Source: an uncultured Coriobacteriaceae bacterium (GTDB lineage: Bacteria; Actinomycetota; Coriobacteriia; Coriobacteriales; Atopobiaceae). Taken from it: a stretch of 5,773 bases of DNA. The stretch is taken from the NCBI GenBank assembly GCA_900544655.1, contig UQWE01000084.1, positions 1 to 5,773 of the forward strand, given 5' to 3'. Position 1 is the stretch's first letter; every line of letters begins with the position of its first letter. A model generated the notes under the pieces. It saw only the letters and a list, made by a program, of their open reading frames with translations, did no database searches and was not told the origin of the DNA. Below are positions 1-5,208 of the stretch, piece after piece. The position numbers and the translations under genes are program-made.

Positions 1-34
1 TAGCGCCGCCTCTCCCCCGCACGAGCTCCGCATG

Positions 35-74
35 AAAAAAGGGCACCCGCCGGCCGGACGGCTGACGGGCGCCC
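35..74 (-). terminator. Rho-independent terminator of the glycolytic operon
   Basis: Read on the minus strand, the arm GGGCGCCCG (74-66) pairs with CGGGTGCCC (49-41) over 9 bp with a single G-U wobble. Six uninterrupted T residues (40-35) follow directly. The 16-base interval between the arms (65-50) can itself pair further (GCC/GGC core), lengthening the hairpin. The site lies about 90 bases past the gpmI stop, in the right orientation to end the transcript. A smaller dyad, GCGCGC at 91-96 and 103-108 with a 6-base loop, sits between gpmI and this site but has no T-run. Confidence 0.9.
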
Positions 75-162
75 CTCTCAGGGACGTTTGGCGCGCTTTC
101 TCGCGCGCTGCCCAATCGCGGCCCAGTCTCACGCACGACGCGAGGCAGGCGGCAGGCCCAAG

Positions 163-1716
163 CTACTCCTCGACGGCGAGCACGCGGCCCGTCATCTCCT
201 TGGAGGGCTCGAGGCCAGCAAGGGTGAGCATCGTCGGGGCGATGTCAGACAGGCGACCGTCCTCGATGCCCACGAGCTTGGCCTTGTCGTCGACGACGAT
301 GAGGGGCACGCGGTTCGTGGTGTGAGCCGTGAACGGGTGCTTGTGACCCTCGCCATCAACGTCAAACATATGGTCCGCGTTGCCGTGGTCAGCCGTGATG
401 AGAGCAAAGCCGCCCTTGGCCTCGATGGCCGGGATAACCTTGGAAAGCGCGGTGTCAACAGCCTCGACGGCCTTGACCGCGGCCTCAAAGACGCCCGTGT
501 GACCAACCATGTCGCAGTTGGCAAAGTTCACGATGTAGAAGTCGGCGCGGTCCTCGTTGATGGCCTCGACGAGCTTCTCGGTGACCTCGGGAGCGCTCAT
601 CTCGGGCTTGAGGTCATACGTGGCGACCTTCGGGGACGGGACGAGCACGCGCTCCTCGCCCGGCTTCGGGTCCTCGATGCCACCGTTCAGGAAGAACGTC
701 ACGTGGGCGTACTTCTCAGTCTCGGCGGTGTGGAGCTGCTTCAGGCCATTCTCGGCGATGACGTCGGCCAGGACCTCCTGCGGGAAGGACTTAGGGAACG
801 CAACCTCGACGTCGAAGTTCGGGTCGTACTCGGTCATCGTTACGAAGTGCGAGAGCTTGATCTGCTCGCGCTCGAAGCCGTCGAACTCCTTGTCCGTGAA
901 CACGCGGGTCATCTGACGAGCGCGATCCGGGCGGAAGTTGAAGAAGATGACCGCGTCGCCGGTGTTGACGCCCTCGTTGTGGCAAGCAAACGGCTCGACG
1001 AACTCGTCGCCGCGCGGGTCCTTCTCGTAGTAGGCCTTGATACCCTCAACCGGGCAGGTCTCGGCATCGGAGGCGTTGGCGATGACGTCATACGCGCGCT
1101 GGATTCGCTCCCAGCGGTTGTCGCGGTCCATGGCCCAGTAGCGGCCGGAGACCGTGGCAACGCGAGCATCAACGCCGCAGCGCTCAGAGAGCTCCTTGAG
1201 ATAGTCGCAGAACTCGGCCATGTAGCCGGCGCCGGACTGCGGGTCGACGTCGCGGCCGTCCATGAAGGCGTGGACGCGGATCGTCTTGACGCCGCGCTCG
1301 GCGGCCATCTTGGCGAGGGCCTCGACGTGGCTCATGTGCGAGTGGACGCCGCCGGGGCTCATGAGGCCCATGAGGTGGAGGGTCTTGCCCTCGGCCTTGA
1401 CGTCGTCCATGGCGCGAACGAAGACCTCGTTCTCGGCGATGGAGCCGTCCTTGATGGCGTTGTTGATGCGCGAGAGCTCCTGGAACACGATGCGGCCGGC
1501 ACCGATGTTCAGGTGGCCCACCTCGGAGTTGCCCATCTGGCCGTCGGGAAGGCCGACGTCCTCGCCGGAGGCACCCAGCGTGGTGTGCGGGTACTTGGCG
1601 TAGAGGCTGTCGAGGAACGGGTGGCTGGCGCTCGTGACGGCGTTCTCGTCGTTGGCGGGAGCCAGGCCACAGCCGTCCATGATGACGAGAAGGGCAGGAA
1701 GGTGACGCTCAGACAT
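163..1716 (-). CDS. gpmI: 2,3-bisphosphoglycerate-independent phosphoglycerate mutase
   Basis: Cytosolic glycolytic enzyme that interconverts 3-phosphoglycerate and 2-phosphoglycerate through a phosphoserine intermediate, using two divalent metal ions (usually Mn2+). The 517-residue length is normal for the family. The N-terminal phosphatase half carries the metal ligand Asp14 (MDGCG) and the phosphoserine Ser64 in GQMGNSEVGH. The inserted transferase domain shows GGVHSHMSH (about 122-130), DGRDVDP (153-159), SGRYWAMDRDNRWER (190-204) and FFNFRPDRARQ (258-268). The C-terminal metal ligands are visible as D402 and H406 in CDMVGH, D443 and H444 in TADHGNAD, and H465 in PFTAHTT. The ATG at 1716 is preceded at 8 bases by a GGGGGAG Shine-Dalgarno (1731-1725) that lies across the last codons of tpiA. 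Only 5 bases separate it from the tpiA stop, so the two are co-transcribed and probably translationally coupled. Residue 16 is Cys where Trp, Phe or Tyr is more usual. It is the last gene before the terminator. Identity is certain; enzymatic activity is inferred from intact motifs. Confidence 0.98.
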   Translation of the reverse strand: MSERHLPALLVIMDGCGLAPANDENAVTSASHPFLDSLYAKYPHTTLGASGEDVGLPDGQMGNSEVGHLNIGAGRIVFQELSRINNAIKDGSIAENEVFVRAMDDVKAEGKTLHLMGLMSPGGVHSHMSHVEALAKMAAERGVKTIRVHAFMDGRDVDPQSGAGYMAEFCDYLKELSERCGVDARVATVSGRYWAMDRDNRWERIQRAYDVIANASDAETCPVEGIKAYYEKDPRGDEFVEPFACHNEGVNTGDAVIFFNFRPDRARQMTRVFTDKEFDGFEREQIKLSHFVTMTEYDPNFDVEVAFPKSFPQEVLADVIAENGLKQLHTAETEKYAHVTFFLNGGIEDPKPGEERVLVPSPKVATYDLKPEMSAPEVTEKLVEAINEDRADFYIVNFANCDMVGHTGVFEAAVKAVEAVDTALSKVIPAIEAKGGFALITADHGNADHMFDVDGEGHKHPFTAHTTNRVPLIVVDDKAKLVGIEDGRLSDIAPTMLTLAGLEPSKEMTGRVLAVEE

Positions 1717-1721
1717 TGCTA

Positions 1722-2492
1722 TTACTCCCCCGCCTTGATGACCATCTGGGAGAAGTCCTCGGCCTTGAGCGAGGCGCCGCCCACGAGGGCGCCGTCGACG
1801 TCGGGCTTAGCGACGAGCTCGGCGATGTTGCCGGGCTTGGCGGAGCCGCCGTAGAGGACGCGGATGCCGTCAGCGGTCTCCTGGCCGAAAATCTCGGCGA
1901 GGGTCTCGCGGATGGCGCCGCAGACCTCCTGAGCGTCGTCGGCAGTGGCGGTCTTGCCGGTGCCGATGGCCCAGATGGGCTCGTAGGCGATGACGTACTT
2001 CGACGGGTCGGTGATCTCGAGGCCCTCGGTATCGGCCTTGATCTGATCGACGACGAACTCGACGTGCTTGCCAGCCTCGCGGACCTCGAGGGGCTCACCG
2101 CAGCAGCTGATGGGCACGATGCCGTGGGCTATGAGGGCCTTGGCCTTCTTGTTGATGTCCTCGTCGGTCTCGCCGAAGTAGCCGCGACGCTCGGAGTGGC
2201 CGATGATGCAGTAGGTGGCATTCACGGCCTCGAGCATGGAGGGAGCGGTCTCGCCGGTGAAGGCGCCGGACTCCTCGAAGTAGACGTTCTGGGCACCCAG
2301 GGAGAACTGGGCGTTGCTCTGGTCGATGACCTCGGAGACGCCCTTGAGGTCGACGGTCGGCGGGCAGACGACGACCTCCACACCGTTGAGGTCCTTGCCG
2401 GCGAGCGCGTCGGCGAGACCCTGGGCGAGCTCAACGCCCTCGGTGTAGTTCTTGTTCATCTTCCAGTTGCCAGCAATCATGAGGTTACGCAT
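1722..2492 (-). CDS. tpiA: triose-phosphate isomerase
   Basis: Cytosolic TIM-barrel enzyme interconverting dihydroxyacetone phosphate and glyceraldehyde 3-phosphate; it feeds the GAPDH encoded two genes upstream. The 256 residues are a typical full length. Catalytic residues are visible: Asn9 and Lys11 in AGNWKMN, His99 in IIGHSERR, and Glu171 in AYEPIWAIGTGKTA, with the flexible phosphate-gripping loop 6 following. The phosphate-binding motifs YGGSAKPGN (214-222) and VGGASL (237-242) complete the site. Start choice: the frame stays open upstream to an initiator-like codon at 2555, but the family begins at MRNLMIAGNWKMN. The ATG at 2492 has GGAGG (2506-2502) 9 bases upstream, so 2492 is preferred. 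The gene overlaps the end of pgk by 8 bases in a different frame, suggesting translational coupling. One small oddity is CysCys at 130-131, where the family often has Cys-Val-Gly. Confidence 0.98.
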   Translation of the reverse strand: MRNLMIAGNWKMNKNYTEGVELAQGLADALAGKDLNGVEVVVCPPTVDLKGVSEVIDQSNAQFSLGAQNVYFEESGAFTGETAPSMLEAVNATYCIIGHSERRGYFGETDEDINKKAKALIAHGIVPISCCGEPLEVREAGKHVEFVVDQIKADTEGLEITDPSKYVIAYEPIWAIGTGKTATADDAQEVCGAIRETLAEIFGQETADGIRVLYGGSAKPGNIAELVAKPDVDGALVGGASLKAEDFSQMVIKAGE

Positions 2493-3675
2493 CGAGAAGA
2501 GCCTCCACTCCCGGAAGAGCCTTGCCCTCGACGAGCTCCATGGAAGCGCCACCACCGGTGGAGATCCAGCTCATCTTGTCGGCCAGGCCGAACTTGTTGA
2601 CGGCCGCGACGGAGTCGCCGCCACCGATGATGGACGTGCAGTCGGCGTCAGCCACGGCGCGGCAGACGGCCTCGGTGCCGTGGGCGAAGTTGTCGAACTC
2701 GAAGACGCCCATGGGGCCGTTCCAGAAGACGGTCTTGGCGCCCTTGATGGCCTCGGCGTAGAGTTCCTCGGTCTTGGGACCGATGTCCATGCCCTCGCGG
2801 TCATCGGGGATGGCGTCGGAGGCGACGACCTCCGGCACGGCGTCCTCGCCGAAGTGGTCGGCAACGCGGTTGTCGACGGGGAGCAGGATCTTGACACCCT
2901 TGTCCTCGGCCTTCTTGAGCATCTCGGCCGCGCGCTCGACCCAGTCCTCCTCCTTGAGGGACTGGCCGACGGTCATGCCCTGAGCGAGGAAGAAGGTGTA
3001 GGCCATGCCGCCACCGATGATGAGGGTGTCGGCGGAGTCGATGAGGTGATCGAGGACGCCGATCTTGCTGGAGACCTTGGAGCCGCCGACGATGGCGACG
3101 AACGGACGCTCGGGCTCGGCGAAGATGCCGGTCAGGGTGTCGACCTCCTTCTCGAGGAGGAAGCCAGCGACGGCCGGGATGTAGGCGGCCGGGCCGACGA
3201 CGGAGCCCTGGGCGCGATGGGCGGTGCCGAAGGCGTCGAGGACGAAGACGTCGCCGTAGGAGGCGAGACGCTTGGCGATCTCCGGGTCATTCTTCTTCTC
3301 GCGCTTGTCGAAGCGGACGTTCTCGAGGACGAGGACGTGGCCCGGCTCGAGGGCGTCGACGGCGGCCTTGGCCTCGTCACCGTAGGTGTCGGCGACGAAG
3401 GTGACGTCAAGGCCACTCATCTCGGCGAGCTTCTCGGCAACCGGCTTGAGGGAGAGCTCGGGCTGGAAGCCGGTGCCCTCGGGACGGCCAAGGTGGCTCA
3501 TGAGGATGACGCGAGCGTTGTGCTCGACGAGGTACTTGATCGTGGGAAGCGCGGCGGAGATGCGCGTGGTGTCGCCCACGACGCCGTCCTTGATGGGGAC
3601 GTTGAAGTCGACGCGGCAAAGGACGCGCTTGCCATCGACATCGATGTCACGAACGGTCTTCTTGGTGAAAGCCAT
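2485..3675 (-). CDS. pgk: phosphoglycerate kinase
   Basis: Cytosolic kinase that transfers the acyl phosphate of 1,3-bisphosphoglycerate to ADP, giving 3-phosphoglycerate and ATP. It uses the product of the upstream gap gene. The 396 residues are a full-length bacterial PGK. N-domain substrate-binding signatures are present: RVDFNVP (21-27), SHLGRP (60-65), ENVRFD (118-123) and DAFGTAHRAQGS (147-158). The last deviates slightly from the common DAFGxAHRAHAS. The nucleotide-binding C-domain shows GGSKVSSKI (198-206), GGGMAYTFF (221-229), WNGPMGVFE (318-326), GGGDS (351-355) and GGGASME (374-380). The ATG at 3675 has AAAGGA (3686-3681) 5 bases upstream. It follows gap after 123 bases that hold two hairpins, one terminator-like, so pgk expression may be lower than that of gap. 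Its end overlaps tpiA by 8 bases. Confidence 0.98.
   Translation of the reverse strand: MAFTKKTVRDIDVDGKRVLCRVDFNVPIKDGVVGDTTRISAALPTIKYLVEHNARVILMSHLGRPEGTGFQPELSLKPVAEKLAEMSGLDVTFVADTYGDEAKAAVDALEPGHVLVLENVRFDKREKKNDPEIAKRLASYGDVFVLDAFGTAHRAQGSVVGPAAYIPAVAGFLLEKEVDTLTGIFAEPERPFVAIVGGSKVSSKIGVLDHLIDSADTLIIGGGMAYTFFLAQGMTVGQSLKEEDWVERAAEMLKKAEDKGVKILLPVDNRVADHFGEDAVPEVVASDAIPDDREGMDIGPKTEELYAEAIKGAKTVFWNGPMGVFEFDNFAHGTEAVCRAVADADCTSIIGGGDSVAAVNKFGLADKMSWISTGGGASMELVEGKALPGVEALLDA
2502..2506 (-). promoter_or_regulatory. tpiA Shine-Dalgarno inside pgk
   Basis: GGAGG on the minus strand, 9 bases before the ATG at 2492 and within the last codons of pgk. Together with the conserved AGNWKMN start region it decides the tpiA start against the longer open frame reaching 2555. 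Confidence 0.75.
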
Positions 3676-3695
3676 GTCGTTCCTTTCGGGGTTGT

Positions 3696-3719
3696 GGCGG
3701 GCGGTGTGACCGCCCCGCC
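3696..3719 (-). promoter_or_regulatory. GC hairpin in the pgk leader
   Basis: On the minus strand the arm GGCGGGGCGGT (3719-3709) pairs with ACCGCCCGCC (3705-3696): 10 bp with one bulged G and a three-base loop CAC. No T-run follows, so it is not a terminator. The hairpin ends about 10 bases before the pgk Shine-Dalgarno. It could protect the 5' end of a processed pgk-tpiA-gpmI message or influence ribosome loading; the role is inferred. Confidence 0.6.
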
Positions 3720-3724
3720 TACGT

Positions 3725-3773
3725 GAAGAACGAAAGGGGCGCGGCGCGGCCCGAAAGCTGCGACCGCGCCCCT
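3725..3773 (-). terminator. terminator-like hairpin between gap and pgk, probably leaky
   Basis: Reading leftwards, A-GGGGCGCGG (3773-3764, with the A at 3773) pairs perfectly with CCGCGCCCC-T (3744-3735) over 10 bp, with a 19-base loop (3763-3745). The following tract TTTCGTTCTTC (3735-3725) is T-rich but interrupted by C and G. The stem begins about 26 bases after the gap stop. Because pgk, tpiA and gpmI follow on the same strand and no clear promoter is seen in the 123-base spacer, partial termination or processing is more plausible than full termination. This would raise gap message over the downstream genes. The structure is seen; the behaviour is inferred. Confidence 0.6.
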
Positions 3774-3798
3774 CGGAGCTACCTACGGAAGCTGGCGC

Positions 3799-4824
3799 TT
3801 AGGCGACGAACTTCTCGAAGTACTTGATGGTGCGGACCATCTGGGAGGTGTAGGAGTTCTCGTTGTCGTACCAAGAGGTCACCTGAACGAGGGACTGGCC
3901 GTTGCCGAGGTCCTGGACCATGGTCTGGGTGGCGTCGAAGATGGAGCCGTGGGTCTCGCCGACGATGTCGCGGGAGACGATCTCGTCCTCGTTGTAGCCG
4001 AAGGTCTCGGGGATGGTCTCGGCGTAGGCCTTCATGGCAGCGTTGACCTCCTCGACGGTGACGACCTTGTCAACGACGGCGTAGAGGTTGGTGAGGGAGC
4101 CGGTGGGCGTCGGGACGCGCTGGGCGGCACCAATCAGCTTGCCGTTGAGCTCCGGGAGAACCAGGCCGATGGCCTTGGCGGCACCGGTGGAGTTCGGGAC
4201 GATGTTCTCGGAGCAGGCGCGGGAACGACGCTTGTTGCCCTTGCGCTGCGGGCCGTCGAGCGGCATCTGGTCGCCGGTGAAGGCGTGGATGGTGGTCATG
4301 ATGCCGGAGACGATGGGAGCGAAGTCGTTGAGACCCTTGGCCATCGGGGCGAGGCAGTTGGTGGTGCAGGAAGCAGCGGAGATGATGTTGTCATCAGCGG
4401 TGAGCTGCTCGTGGTTCACGTTGTAGACGATGGTCGGGAGGTCCTTGCCGGCCGGAGCGGAGATGACGACCTTCTTGGCGCCAGCGTTGATGTGGGCCTG
4501 AGCCTTCTCCTTGCTGGTGTAGAAGCCGGTGCACTCGAGGACGACGTCGACGTCAAGCTCGCCCCAAGGCAGGTTGTTGGCGTCGGCCTCCTTGTAGATC
4601 TTGATCTCCTTGCCGTCGACGATGATGGAGTCCTCGGTAGCCTCGACCTTGTGATCGCGAGAGTAGTTGCCCTGCGTGGAGTCGTACTTCAGCAGGTAAG
4701 CAAGCATGTCGGGAGAGGTGAGGTCGTTGATGGCAACGATCTCGGAGCCCTCGTGGCCGAACATCTGACGGAAGGCCAGACGACCGATGCGACCAAAGCC
4801 ATTAATAGCAACCTTAACTGCCAT
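3799..4824 (-). CDS. gap: glyceraldehyde-3-phosphate dehydrogenase, type I (NAD-dependent)
   Basis: Cytosolic oxidoreductase converting glyceraldehyde 3-phosphate, phosphate and NAD+ to 1,3-bisphosphoglycerate and NADH. From the chosen start it has 341 residues, slightly above the 330-340 common in bacteria. The N-terminal Rossmann fold shows INGFGRIGR (7-15). Asp34 in AINDLT is the residue associated with NAD over NADP preference. The catalytic motif SAASCTTNCLAP (149-160) carries Cys153, and His180 in TTIHAFTGDQ is the general base. NSTGAAKAIG (211-220), QRVPTPTGS (235-243) and the C-terminal SWYDNENSYTSQ (317-328) complete the family signature. Start choice: the frame continues 17 codons upstream to 4875, but MAVKVAINGFGRIGR is where the family starts, and AAAGGAG (4836-4830) sits 5 bases before the ATG at 4824. 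A 384-base region separates it from whiA and probably holds its promoter. The NAD preference points to a glycolytic rather than gluconeogenic role. Confidence 0.98.
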   Translation of the reverse strand: MAVKVAINGFGRIGRLAFRQMFGHEGSEIVAINDLTSPDMLAYLLKYDSTQGNYSRDHKVEATEDSIIVDGKEIKIYKEADANNLPWGELDVDVVLECTGFYTSKEKAQAHINAGAKKVVISAPAGKDLPTIVYNVNHEQLTADDNIISAASCTTNCLAPMAKGLNDFAPIVSGIMTTIHAFTGDQMPLDGPQRKGNKRRSRACSENIVPNSTGAAKAIGLVLPELNGKLIGAAQRVPTPTGSLTNLYAVVDKVVTVEEVNAAMKAYAETIPETFGYNEDEIVSRDIVGETHGSIFDATQTMVQDLGNGQSLVQVTSWYDNENSYTSQMVRTIKYFEKFVA

Positions 4825-4829
4825 GCTTT

Positions 4830-4836
4830 CTCCTTT
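4830..4836 (-). promoter_or_regulatory. gap Shine-Dalgarno
   Basis: AAAGGAG on the minus strand, 5 bases before the ATG at 4824. It fixes the gap start and makes the 17-codon upstream extension of the frame unlikely to be translated. The same CGAAAGGA string precedes pgk. Confidence 0.85.
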
Positions 4837-4842
4837 CGAAGA

Positions 4843-4871
4843 CCCCACGGGCGCCCCTTGCGCCGTGCGGG
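4843..4871 (-). promoter_or_regulatory. GC hairpin in the gap leader
   Basis: Minus-strand segments CCC-CACG-GCGC (within 4871-4860) and GCGC-CGTG-GGG (within 4854-4843) pair over about 11 bp, with one bulged base on each side and an AAGGG loop. The stem ends 6 bases before the Shine-Dalgarno. It lies inside the transcribed leader under any of the candidate promoters upstream. No T-run follows, so it is not a terminator. A role in mRNA stability or translation is inferred. Confidence 0.5.
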
Positions 4872-4883
4872 CCACGTTGGAAA

Positions 4884-4894
4884 CACCATTGGTG
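4884..4894. repeat. 11-bp perfect palindrome, possible operator
   Basis: CACCA-T-TGGTG, two 5-base arms around one central base, 60-70 bases before the gap start. On the minus strand it directly follows TATTAT (4900-4895), a one-mismatch -10-like hexamer. If that hexamer were used, the transcription start would fall inside the palindrome. No matching -35 box is visible at 16-19 bases, so the pairing of promoter and operator is weak. A dyad this short can occur by chance. Confidence 0.3.
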
Positions 4895-4949
4895 ATAATA
4901 CCGCTAAATCGCTCCGGCTATACGGTTAAGAGATGATTAGATTTCCTAA

Positions 4950-4977
4950 ATTGTGCCGTTTACCTGCGAGTTGTCTA
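4950..4977 (-). promoter_or_regulatory. candidate gap promoter (sigma-70 type)
   Basis: On the minus strand TAGACA (4977-4972, five of six to TTGACA) is followed after 16 bases by CACAAT (4955-4950, four of six to TATAAT). It lies in the AT-rich dip: 22 of the 60 bases in 4921-4980 are G or C, far below the surrounding genes. Transcription would start near 4943, giving a leader of roughly 120 bases before gap. Alternatives are the TATTAT at 4900-4895 and a TGGAAA/TATCAC pair upstream near 5065-5095. None is decisive. Confidence 0.35.
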
Positions 4978-4993
4978 TATTTCTATGGACAAC
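4970..4993. repeat. imperfect 24-bp palindrome, candidate operator
   Basis: GTTGTC (4970-4975) and GACAAC (4988-4993) are exact inverted repeats 12 bases apart. Including inner bases, 9 of 12 symmetric positions match across the 24-bp site. It overlaps the -35 box of the candidate promoter at 4977-4950, a usual place for a repressor site. I do not recognise it as a known operator; it does not match the classical Rex or catabolite-response consensus. Confidence 0.35.
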
Positions 4994-5110
4994 CTCGTCG
5001 GCAAACGGGCACATGCTCCGAGTCCTTGTCGCAGGTAGCCATAGGTTATGGACGATGGTCGCCAGAGGTGATACTCGTGTGGTCATCATGTTTCCATTTT
5101 GTTACGCGCC

Positions 5111-5148
5111 CTGCATTGGAGAACGCTCATGCAGTTGGAGCGCGCCAA
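5111..5148. repeat. two adjacent dyads downstream of whiA
   Basis: CTGCAT (5111-5116) pairs with ATGCAG (5129-5134), and inside it GAG (5119-5121) pairs with CTC (5126-5128) around AACG, giving a 9-bp stem with a two-base bulge. The abutting 14-mer TTGGAGCGCGCCAA (5135-5148) is self-complementary at 12 of 14 positions. Neither has a T-run on the minus-strand exit side, so they are not canonical terminators. They lie 60-100 bases past the whiA stop and could be an mRNA 3' end or a protein-binding site; both uses are speculative. Confidence 0.35.
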
Positions 5149-5208
5149 CGCCGGGGCACGCAGACGCGAAGCCCGGACCGCATGGCGAGAAAGCAAGGGC
5201 CCTAACAC

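Larger units (their letters stand above)
4825..5208. other. whiA-gap intergenic region
   Basis: 384 bases without a credible gene. From whiA towards gap it contains: GC-rich sequence with two adjacent dyads (5148-5111); a mixed stretch with CCATA-GGT-TATGG (5039-5051); the AT-rich core (about 4990-4921) holding the candidate promoter and 24-bp palindrome; the CACCA-T-TGGTG palindrome; and the hairpin and Shine-Dalgarno of gap. No tRNA, T-loop sequence or clear Rho-independent terminator for whiA is seen. Open frames on the plus strand here (for example 4933-5205) lack a good ribosome-binding site and recognisable protein features. Confidence 0.8.

Noticed and set aside
1..34. GGGGGAG-like purine run on the minus strand as a ribosome site for a next gene
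   Set aside because: It could precede a gene to the left of the window, but no start codon is visible, so it cannot be supported.
88..1854. Long plus-strand open frame of 588 codons opposite gpmI
   Set aside because: It is antisense to an intact gpmI. Its translation is a low-complexity mix of Val, Leu, Asp, Gly, Ala and Glu typical of the antisense frame of a GC-rich, codon-biased gene. It stays open because the sense gene avoids TTA, CTA and TCA codons.
2493..2555. N-terminal 21-codon extension of tpiA
   Set aside because: It lies entirely within the pgk coding sequence, has no family similarity, and the GGAGG at 2506-2502 positions translation at 2492.
2452..3726. Plus-strand open frame of 424 codons opposite pgk
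   Set aside because: Same antisense shadow effect; no recognisable domain and no convincing ribosome-binding site.
4825..4875. N-terminal 17-codon extension of gap
   Set aside because: The extension covers the leader hairpin and Shine-Dalgarno. The family starts at MAVKVAINGFGRIGR, and the ribosome site sits correctly for the ATG at 4824.
3949..4929. Plus-strand open frame of 326 codons opposite gap
   Set aside because: Antisense shadow of an intact, conserved gap gene with the same biased composition.
4933..5205. Plus-strand open frame of 90 codons filling the whiA-gap spacer
   Set aside because: The region shows promoter and dyad features on the minus strand. The frame has no clear Shine-Dalgarno, no recognisable motif, and a composition that changes along its length with the local GC content.
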